A DNA stretch of 5,632 nucleotides from Balneolales bacterium (GTDB lineage: Bacteria > Bacteroidota > Rhodothermia > Balneolales > Natronogracilivirgulaceae). Position 1 is the stretch's first letter. Every line of letters starts with the position of its first letter. The notes under the pieces were generated by a model that was not told the origin of the DNA, did no database searches, and saw only the letters and a program-made list of their open reading frames with translations. Position numbers and translations under genes: made by a program. This document shows positions 1 to 4,811 of the stretch, in pieces. The DNA is taken from the NCBI GenBank assembly GCA_007131535.1, contig SLQI01000212.1, forward strand, positions 1-5,632, in the 5' to 3' direction.

Positions 1-788
1 TCCTGCTCCTGAGCCACGGCCATCGCGCGTCGCTCCTCAGCCTTGGCGCGGGCCACCTGCAGGTCAGCATTCGCCTGATCGGTCTGCAGTTTCGCGCCGA
101 CGTTGTCGCCTACATCCACATCGGCAATATCAATGGAGAGAATATCGAAAGCGGTGCCGCTGTCCAGGCCTTTATCCAGCACTACTTTGGAGATCTGATC
201 GGGATTTTCGAGTACGGCTTTGTGATCCACCGAAGAACCGACGCTGGTTACCACGCCCTCACCCACACGAGCGAGTACGGTTTCCTCGGTAGCACCCCCG
301 ACGAGGCGATCCAGGTTAGCGCGCACCGTTACCCTCGCGGTTGCCTTAACCTGTATACCGTCTTTCGCCAGTGCCGTAATGACCGGCGTGTTAATCACTT
401 TCGGGTTCACCGAGATCTGAACGGCTTCAAACACATTCCGTCCGGCCAGGTCAATGGCGGCGGCCCGTTCGAAGGTCAGGCCAATGTTCGCTTTATCCGC
501 GGAAATCAACGCATTGACCACCCGCTGCACATTACCTCCGGCGAGGTAGTGTGCCTCAAGGTTAGCCATGCTTACGTTCACACCCGCTTTAGTAGCTGTA
601 ATCGCTGCCTTTACAATCGGTCCCGGAGGTACCTTCCGGAGTCTCATCCCTACGAGGTCACCGAAAATCTTTATCCGCACTCCGGAAAAGAACGCCGTGA
701 TCCACAGGCCAATCGGCACGAAATAGAAAAACGTGAACAGAAAGACCAGGACCAGACCGATGACTACCAGACCAAAATATTCTTCCAT
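1..788 (-). CDS. floA: Flotillin-like protein FloA, N-terminal 262 residues (3' end outside window)
   Basis: This is a membrane-anchored SPFH/flotillin scaffold protein. Known FloA proteins form foci in functional membrane microdomains and influence membrane fluidity and the assembly of membrane complexes. Reading the minus strand from the ATG at 788-786 gives MEEYFGLVVIGLVLVFLF..., a hydrophobic segment at about residues 5-34 expected to insert in the membrane. Stretches typical of the family follow: VGMRLRKVPP (about 46-55), HYLAGGNVQRVVNALI (about 80-95), LTFERAAAIDLAGRNV (about 104-119), VKATARVTVRANLDRLVGG, GLDSGTAFDILSIDIADVDVG, and the start of the Ala/Glu-rich helix AKAEERRAMAVAQEQ. 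Family members are about 330 residues, so roughly 70 C-terminal residues lie beyond the left edge. No clear Shine-Dalgarno sequence precedes the start, and it is the only ATG that gives the normal N-terminus. It is transcribed away from the other three genes. Whether its usual partner NfeD is nearby cannot be seen. Confidence 0.96.
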   Translation of the reverse strand, partial: MEEYFGLVVIGLVLVFLFTFFYFVPIGLWITAFFSGVRIKIFGDLVGMRLRKVPPGPIVKAAITATKAGVNVSMANLEAHYLAGGNVQRVVNALISADKANIGLTFERAAAIDLAGRNVFEAVQISVNPKVINTPVITALAKDGIQVKATARVTVRANLDRLVGGATEETVLARVGEGVVTSVGSSVDHKAVLENPDQISKVVLDKGLDSGTAFDILSIDIADVDVGDNVGAKLQTDQANADLQVARAKAEERRAMAVAQEQ

Positions 789-834
789 GAGTATTGCTGC
801 TTATTTAGTATGATTCTTACAAAATTCCATGCGG

Positions 835-840
835 ATTATA
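835..840 (-). promoter_or_regulatory. Possible -10 box for floA
   Basis: On the minus strand this reads TATAAT, a perfect sigma-70-type -10 hexamer, 46 bp upstream of the floA start codon in an AT-rich stretch. No hexamer resembling TTGACA lies 16-18 bp further upstream, and no Bacteroidota-type TAnnTTTG box is evident. It may therefore be a chance match in AT-rich DNA. Confidence 0.25.
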
Positions 841-897
841 CGAATTTCACAATTTAATTTATAGCCTTGCAATGAAGTGATATTTTAAGCGCACTCA

Positions 898-949
898 TTC
901 CATTGGCAAGTTTGTTTTTAAACCGCGGATTTTCGTGGATTGAATACGG
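898..949 (+). repeat. Left arm of the long imperfect inverted repeat
   Basis: This arm matches the reverse complement of 1356-1402. Shared blocks are TTCCATTG (898-905), GTTTTTAAACCGCGGAT (914-930, one mismatch to its partner), GGATT (937-941) and CGG (947-949). Two small indels separate the arms. The outer eight bases pair exactly with CAATGGAA at 1395-1402. Confidence 0.7.
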
Positions 950-991
950 ATTTTTTTTGCCGCGGATTTTAGCGGATAGAACGCGGATTTT
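923..991 (+). repeat. Cluster of CGCGGATTTT repeats
   Basis: Exact CGCGGATTTT copies lie at 924-933, 961-970 and 982-991. Degenerate copies lie between them (CGTGGATT at 934, TACGGATTTT near 945, AGCGGAT at 971). The six units are spaced about 10-15 bp apart, close to one helical turn. Two inverted copies occur at 1363-1381 in the right arm. Similar degenerate 'CGCGGATT' strings are, from memory, common between genes in Bacteroidota-like genomes. Their function is not known to me. Confidence 0.75.
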
Positions 992-1043
992 ATGTAATGA
1001 TATAACATCGGTTTCCGCCATTGGTCATCCCGTGATTGTAATC

Positions 1044-1348
1044 CCACCTTCGGTGGCACTGTTGAAAAGGTGACATAAACCTGCATAAAACCTAAACGCC
1101 GGCCGAGTGCATCCCCGCACCGGCCCATTATCACCACGCGTCCTCGCGTCGTATATGGCTGGCGCTTTCCCGTGCATCCCTCGTCCACCTATAATAGCAG
1201 GTTCAATTTCATAGCCTCGGGATGCTGGGTGGTGGATGATCCTCGTACCCCGACCTTTTGCTCTGCAACGGTCGCCTGTGCCTGTGGCAGGGCTATGTTC
1301 GGTCGTCCTCCACTGCGTTCCGGACTAAGTGTTATTTACACATAGCCC
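1044..1348. other. Hairpin-rich, pseudoknot-capable segment (possible structured RNA)
   Basis: Perfect or near-perfect stems occur in succession. CCACC/GGTGG has a 3-nt loop (1044-1056). GGCCG-A-GTGC pairs with GCAC-CGGCC around a 6-nt loop and one bulged A (1101-1125). ACGCG/CGCGT has a 4-nt loop (1136-1149). GCATCCC (1174-1180) can pair with GGGATGC (1219-1225), while TCCACC (1184-1189) can pair with GGTGGA (1231-1236). These two helices interleave in the order A-B-A'-B', which is H-type pseudoknot topology. GGGCTATGT (1290-1298) pairs with ACATAGCCC (1340-1348). GTGCATCCC also occurs twice (1107-1115 and 1172-1180), so the loop of the second hairpin could compete for the 1219-1225 strand. 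No known RNA family is recognised. The structures could act as RNA or as DNA cruciforms of a repeat element. Either strand could be the transcribed one. Confidence 0.4.
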
Positions 1349-1355
1349 ATATATT

Positions 1356-1402
1356 CCGTTTTAATCCGTGCAGATCCGCGGTTAAAAAACCTGTCAATGG
1401 AA
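1356..1402 (-). repeat. Right arm of the long imperfect inverted repeat
   Basis: This is the inverted partner of 898-949. It carries AATCCG and ATCCGCGGTTAAAAAAC, ending in CAATGGAA. The two arms lie about 406 bp apart. Confidence 0.7.
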
Positions 1403-1465
1403 GGCTGCGTTGCTGCTCATTTAGCGCTTGCAGCCCTACACGGAAACCACTACACTCGGTGCAAA

Positions 1466-1521
1466 TTTAGAGTTTCGAATTTAGGATTTAGGATTTAGGA
1501 TTTAGGATTTCGAATTTCGAA
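1466..1521 (+). repeat. Eight-unit heptanucleotide array just upstream of the 1530 gene
   Basis: The region divides without gaps into eight 7-bp units, every one starting with TTT. In order they are TTTAGAG, TTTCGAA, four identical TTTAGGA units (1480-1507), and two TTTCGAA units. The array ends 8 bp before the start codon at 1530, so it occupies the expected ribosome-binding and 5'-leader region of that gene. Each TTTCGAA contains the palindrome TTCGAA. The array lies outside the reading frame; an in-frame stop at 1482-1484 precedes the start. Confidence 0.85.
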
Positions 1522-1529
1522 CTTCCAAC

Positions 1530-3023
1530 ATGTCCGAATCTAAATTTGATAAAATCTGGCAGCAGATAGCGCCGATCCGCCCGGAGCTGGATGCGATCAT
1601 GGAAATGCACGGAAATACCAGGCTGGTAGATTATGTCCGTGGGATATGGTCGTACCGGCCGGATTCTGTCTATAAAGGGCGCCTGCCCGAAATCGCCGGA
1701 GTCCTGGGCCGACAGGTTCGCCGGTTGTGGGGGGATGAAACCGCCGCCCGGATCGAACAGCGGTTTCCGGAAGCGCCGGTCGTTTCTACCGGCGACCATC
1801 ACGGTATACTCAGCTTTCCGCTGTTCGTCCACAGTAATCTGATGTTCTGCCTTGACTCGCTGATCAGCGAAACTCCGGATTCCAGAGTGCTGCTGGCCAC
1901 CGGCAACATCCCGCTGATGAATTTCACTTTCCCGCGGGGAATCACGCTGACCGAGCCCAATGCCAAGGGCCGCCCTACCACCATCCCGATGTTTCCGTAC
2001 AAAATGGAGCGTACCTGGGTGTATGGCGCGCCGGCCTACGGGGAGGACGCGGTTGAAAAAGCGGCCGACCGCACCCAAAAGCTGGCCCGCGACGGGATGA
2101 TCACCGAACAAAAAGAATCTGTGGTTCAGGATACGCTGCAGAATGTCATCGGCGGCGATGATATTCTGAATCAACCCGATTATGCCGCGCAGTCCAGCGT
2201 GGTCAACACCCGGTTGTGGCAGAAGTTTTTCAGCGAGCGACCCCCGGCCGAGCTGCTTCCGCTGCAGCTTGAGGAAATCGTAAGCCAATGGCTTGTAAAA
2301 GCGCTTGAAGAGGATCAGGACCTGCCGGTGATCCGCATGCTGCTGGACTCCCGCTGGCGCGAACAGGCTACCGGATTGTTCAATGGCGTGCCCGGCTGCT
2401 GGGATACGGAGCGCAAAACCGGCTCTTTCCTGTTTTGGGGCGCCGGCACGCGAGGTCAGCCGATTTCGCTTTGGGAAGACGAGCCGGGCCGGCTGATCGG
2501 CATAGATCCCTCAACCAAAGAGCCGGTCAATTTTGAGCTCAACTCCCGCACCTTAGCGGATATGCTCAGCCGGAAACTGCTGATCCCCAACCTGCTGGTC
2601 ACATTCACCACCCTCAGCTTTTATTTCGGCATCCGCTGCTACGGCGGATTCATGCAAACCGATTATCTTGTGGGGATGAAACAAGGCTGGCTCAGCCTAC
2701 TCCGCAATTTCGGTTTTGATGATGAAGCGGAGCTTGTCTCCGAAGTGCCGACCGCCAACTACCTGACCGGTCCGTCCACCTCATTTGTCCGGCACGGCGA
2801 AACCCTGACCGGCTCCGGCACATTCGATCTGATCGAGCGGGGCGGATTGCGACCGCATGAGCTGAACGCTGCCGCCGGGCACACCGTATGGCAGCTAAAT
2901 ACCCCGAGCCTGCCGGTGATTTACCGCATCATCATGGGCTCGCAAGCCGATCCGGACCTGGCCGATGTAGATATTTATGAGGCCGTTGAACACGGGAAGC
3001 TGCAGGATCTTATTCTGAGGTGA
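1530..3023 (+). CDS. Uncharacterised 497-residue protein, family not recognised
   Basis: This is a complete, unbroken frame with codon use similar to its neighbours, so it is very likely a real gene. The start at 1530 is the first ATG after an in-frame stop at 1482-1484; no Shine-Dalgarno sequence is visible because a heptanucleotide array fills the leader. There is no signal peptide and no obvious membrane anchor, which suggests a cytosolic protein. Stretches that look like conserved motifs are VVSTGDHHGILSFPLF (84-99, with adjacent His90-His91), LLATGNIPLMNFTFPRGI (121-138), GCWDTERKTGSFLFWGAG (289-306), and an aromatic-rich C-terminal part around 350-385 with CYGGFMQTDYLVGM (370-383). The paired His, Gly- and Pro-rich loops and invariant-looking aromatics suggest an enzyme, possibly metal- or phosphate-binding, but I cannot assign a reaction. 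It lies 140 bp upstream of a dipeptide epimerase on the same strand, so a link to peptide or amino-acid metabolism is possible but unproven. Confidence 0.85.
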   Translation: MSESKFDKIWQQIAPIRPELDAIMEMHGNTRLVDYVRGIWSYRPDSVYKGRLPEIAGVLGRQVRRLWGDETAARIEQRFPEAPVVSTGDHHGILSFPLFVHSNLMFCLDSLISETPDSRVLLATGNIPLMNFTFPRGITLTEPNAKGRPTTIPMFPYKMERTWVYGAPAYGEDAVEKAADRTQKLARDGMITEQKESVVQDTLQNVIGGDDILNQPDYAAQSSVVNTRLWQKFFSERPPAELLPLQLEEIVSQWLVKALEEDQDLPVIRMLLDSRWREQATGLFNGVPGCWDTERKTGSFLFWGAGTRGQPISLWEDEPGRLIGIDPSTKEPVNFELNSRTLADMLSRKLLIPNLLVTFTTLSFYFGIRCYGGFMQTDYLVGMKQGWLSLLRNFGFDDEAELVSEVPTANYLTGPSTSFVRHGETLTGSGTFDLIERGGLRPHELNAAAGHTVWQLNTPSLPVIYRIIMGSQADPDLADVDIYEAVEHGKLQDLILR

Positions 3024-3163
3024 AGGGGGTTTTGATTTCCGGGGTGAAAGTACCGATGTGGAAACGTAATTTCCCGTTGAAGTTGTGCTACACGCACCAA
3101 AACCGACGATAATTGATTGATTTATAAAGTAATAGATTCCAAAATCCCATTATCATTTCGCTT

Positions 3164-4282
3164 ATGGCACAACGAATTACCGTCGAAGTCCGAAAGATGA
3201 ACCTGAGGCTGAGGGAGCCGTTTATGATCTCCTTTCATACGTTTACGCATCAGGAGAATGTGCTGGTGAAACTGCATTTCGGTGACCATACCGGCATGGG
3301 TGAGGCAGCTCCGTTTGAGTGGGTGACCGGCGATTCTCAGCAGGATGTGCTGGATCAACTGACTCAGCTCAACGAAATCCCGTTGGACCCGCGGGATACT
3401 GAAATACCTGAATTTCACCGTTTTTTGGATGATTATGCGGTATCGGCCACAACCCGGGCTGCGCTGGATTTCGCTTATCACGACCTGATCGGAAAAATCA
3501 GGGGTGTACCGGTCTGGAAGCTGTACGCATCCCGGCAGCACCGCGCTTCGGAAAGTTTTACGCTATCGATCAAAGCCCCGAATGCAATGGGTGAGGAGAC
3601 CCGCTCCGTCTGCGAAAAGTACCCGGAGCTGGAGGTGTTGAAAATCAAACTGAAGGGTGATGAGGCGGATATCGAACGCGCCGAACGCATCCGGGCGGCG
3701 TTGCCGCGTCCCATGCGGTTTATGATCGACGCCAACCAGGGTTTTGAAAACCCGGAGGAAGCCGTGCGAATTCTCCGGAAAATCCAGGGGATTCTGGGGG
3801 ATGTAATTCTGGTAGAAGAGCCTCTGCCCAAAGGCGACCTCGACGGACTCAAGCAGGTCAAAGACCAGATTGAAGGGACGATGATCTTTGCCGACGAATC
3901 CGTTGTGAACCTGGAAGATGCCATGAAAATAATCAAAAAACAGGCTGCCGACGGCATCAACATCAAGCTGCAAAAAGCCGGCGGCATCTGGCCCGGCAGA
4001 CGCATTGCCGAAGCGGCCGAATCCGCCGGACTCAAAGTCATGACCGGCTGCATGCTGGAAGGGCCGCTCGCCATCACCGCCGGAGTCCACTTTACAGCCT
4101 CAACCCCGAATGTAATCGTAACGGATCTAAGCGCCGACCTGCTCACCACTCCCCACACCCGCTCGGCTGCCACCCTCGAAAACGGCCAACGCATCCCCCC
4201 GCCCCACCCCGGCCTCGGCGTCGAATACGACAAAGCCCGAATCAAAGAGCTTACAAAAAGCGGCGAACTGGTCATTGAATAA
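3164..4282 (+). CDS. Dipeptide epimerase (enolase superfamily, L-Ala-D/L-Glu epimerase-like)
   Basis: This is a cytosolic Mg2+-dependent racemase/epimerase of the muconate lactonizing enzyme subgroup. It is expected to invert the alpha carbon of the C-terminal residue of a dipeptide. The length (372) is normal. The N-terminal capping domain covers about residues 1-115 and the TIM barrel follows. The catalytic set is complete: K160-I-K162 (second Lys as base), metal ligands D189 (IDANQGF), E218 (VEEP) and D244 (FADES), and the opposite-face base K268 (NIKLQKAGG). At the position where characterised enzymes have a DxD motif that holds the dipeptide ammonium group, this protein has D321-L-S323. 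Position 24, an Arg in L-Ala-D/L-Glu epimerases, is Phe here. Both changes argue against simple Ala-Glu specificity; hydrophobic or other dipeptides are known substrates of relatives, for example in Cytophaga. The start is the first ATG of the frame and gives the usual N-terminus. The gene lies 140 bp after the 497-residue protein gene. N-succinylamino-acid racemase is less likely given the overall motif pattern. Confidence 0.9.
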   Translation: MAQRITVEVRKMNLRLREPFMISFHTFTHQENVLVKLHFGDHTGMGEAAPFEWVTGDSQQDVLDQLTQLNEIPLDPRDTEIPEFHRFLDDYAVSATTRAALDFAYHDLIGKIRGVPVWKLYASRQHRASESFTLSIKAPNAMGEETRSVCEKYPELEVLKIKLKGDEADIERAERIRAALPRPMRFMIDANQGFENPEEAVRILRKIQGILGDVILVEEPLPKGDLDGLKQVKDQIEGTMIFADESVVNLEDAMKIIKKQAADGINIKLQKAGGIWPGRRIAEAAESAGLKVMTGCMLEGPLAITAGVHFTASTPNVIVTDLSADLLTTPHTRSAATLENGQRIPPPHPGLGVEYDKARIKELTKSGELVIE

Positions 4283-4286
4283 AGCT

Positions 4287-4420
4287 TGTTGTCGGCAGTA
4301 ACTCCACAGCCGTCAGCCCAGTGCGGGGCTAAAGCCCCTCGTTACTATGAGGGGGGAGGCGCTTAACCGTTGACTGAAGTCAACGGAAATGGATGGGTGC
4401 GAAGCTGATAGCTGACAACA
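4287..4420. repeat. REP-like module: two strong hairpins inside short inverted repeats
   Basis: Hairpin 1 is GGGGC-TAAA-GCCCC, extendable to GGGGCTAAAGCCCC (4325-4338). Hairpin 2 is CCGTTGACTGAAGTCAACGG (4367-4386), a nine-bp perfect stem. A G-run between them (4349-4357) could pair alternatively with CCCCTC (4335-4340). The module is framed by a 10-bp inverted repeat with one mismatch, TGTTGTCGGC (4287-4296) and GCTGACAACA (4411-4420). Paired palindromes of this kind resemble REP/BIME elements, which in other bacteria are spread by RAYT (TnpA-REP) transposases; no such gene is in the window. It begins 5 bp after the epimerase stop codon, so it may also stabilise or terminate that transcript. 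Confidence 0.6.
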
Positions 4421-4434
4421 GTATTAGGTTGTCA
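4413..4434. repeat. Stem-loop TGACAAC / GTTGTCA
   Basis: A 7-bp perfect inverted repeat with an 8-nt loop. Its left arm overlaps the right framing repeat of the REP-like module, so the 4411-4420 strand has two possible partners, 4287-4296 or 4428-4434. There is no following T-tract, so it is not a classic terminator. Confidence 0.45.
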
Positions 4435-4712
4435 ATCCCTGATTCAGCTAACATACAGCGTAGCGATACCAATATTACATTAAACCGGTACTTATCTGTA
4501 GCTTGACTAATTTTTCCAGCAACCAGCCATATCAAGTGCTCAAAAACCACCGCTTGGTCGATAAAAAATTAGAATCGAACTCAGGTCGGAAGTTGGCACC
4601 AAGCCGTCAGCCCGGACAGTGCTGATTTAAACAATTATAGGAACACCGACATACTAATTGGAACTACCCAAGACACCAGGCTCACCGAACAGACGGCGAA
4701 TAATTTTGACAC

Positions 4713-4747
4713 ACTGATAACTGATAACTGTTAACTGTTAACCGACA
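4713..4747 (+). repeat. Second heptanucleotide array upstream of mfd
   Basis: Four contiguous 7-bp units, ACTGATA twice then ACTGTTA twice (4713-4740), are followed by a weaker fifth, ACCGACA (4741-4747, five of seven matching). Two related units, GCTGATA and GCTGACA, lie at 4404-4417. The array is flanked by the direct repeat GACACAC (4708-4714 and 4744-4750). It lies about 65 bp before the mfd start codon. Confidence 0.75.
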
Positions 4748-4811
4748 CACACTCTCCCACTGAATTTTCCGTTCCTAATCAGGCTCAGAAGAATGGAATC
4801 ACACTATATAC

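Larger units (their letters stand above)
898..1402. mobile_element. ~505-bp inverted-repeat-bounded noncoding element (MITE-like)
   Basis: The two ends are imperfect inverted copies about 47-52 bp long. The left arm (898-949) begins TTCCATTG, continues through a T-run to AACCGCGGAT, then GGATT and CGG. The reverse complement of the right arm (1356-1402) has the same blocks in the same order: TTCCATTG, a T-run, AACCGCGGAT, CGGATT and CGG. The interior has no convincing gene. A 97-codon minus-strand frame (895-1188) exists, but its last third is simply translation of the CGCGGATT repeats. A 70-codon plus-strand frame (1258-1470) runs out of the element. The interior has several hairpins, listed separately. 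I see no target-site duplication next to the arms and no transposase, so mobility would depend on a factor encoded elsewhere, if the element moves at all. It could instead be an old, degraded insertion or a structured RNA locus. Confidence 0.55.
4283..4811. other. 529-bp gene-free interval with several repeat modules
   Basis: No credible gene was found. An open minus-strand stretch of about 60 codons (roughly 4575 to 4390) has no good start and resembles nothing known. The interval holds a REP-like double hairpin (4325-4386), an adjacent stem-loop (4413-4434), and a heptanucleotide array (4713-4740). It also has a duplicated 12-mer AGCCGTCAGCCC (4308-4319 and 4602-4613) and an inverted pair GCTTGGT/ACCAAGC (4552-4558 and 4598-4604). 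No tRNA, no clear promoter for mfd and no U-tract intrinsic terminator were recognised. Confidence 0.7.

Noticed and set aside
222..857. 211-codon plus-strand open frame opposite floA
   Set aside because: It is antisense to a clear flotillin gene and its low-quality sequence is explained as a shadow of that gene.
898..991. CRISPR array suggested by repeated CGCGGATTTT
   Set aside because: The units are only about 10 bp and spacers are shorter than the repeats. There is no constant repeat-spacer period and no cas gene.
895..1188. 97-codon minus-strand open frame ending near floA
   Set aside because: It covers strong hairpins, and its last third is translation of the CGCGGATT repeats and the left inverted-repeat arm. 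The composition is Arg- and Lys-rich with no recognisable domain. It is probably a chance frame within the element.
1198..1216. GGTTCAATTTC resembling a tRNA T-loop
   Set aside because: The T-stem does not pair (GGTTCAATTTC lacks the CC partner), and no anticodon or acceptor arms fit around it.
1258..1470. 70-codon plus-strand open frame
   Set aside because: It crosses the right arm of the inverted repeat and has no start context or family likeness. It is probably chance.
1488..2288. 266-codon minus-strand frame opposite the 497-residue protein
   Set aside because: It is an antisense shadow of a longer coding frame, and it includes the heptamer array as its C-terminus (translated as ILNPKS-like repeats).
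3070..3100. Short stem GTGC/GCAC (around 3085-3097) as a terminator after the 497-residue gene
   Set aside because: The stem is only four base pairs with no T-tract, too weak to call.
4390..4575. Open minus-strand stretch of about 60 codons between the epimerase and mfd genes
   Set aside because: It has no good start codon near its beginning, crosses a stem-loop and resembles no known protein.
4566..4590. Reverse-strand GAGTTCGATTC resembling a tRNA T-arm
   Set aside because: No matching acceptor stem, D-arm or anticodon arm was found in the neighbouring 90 bases.
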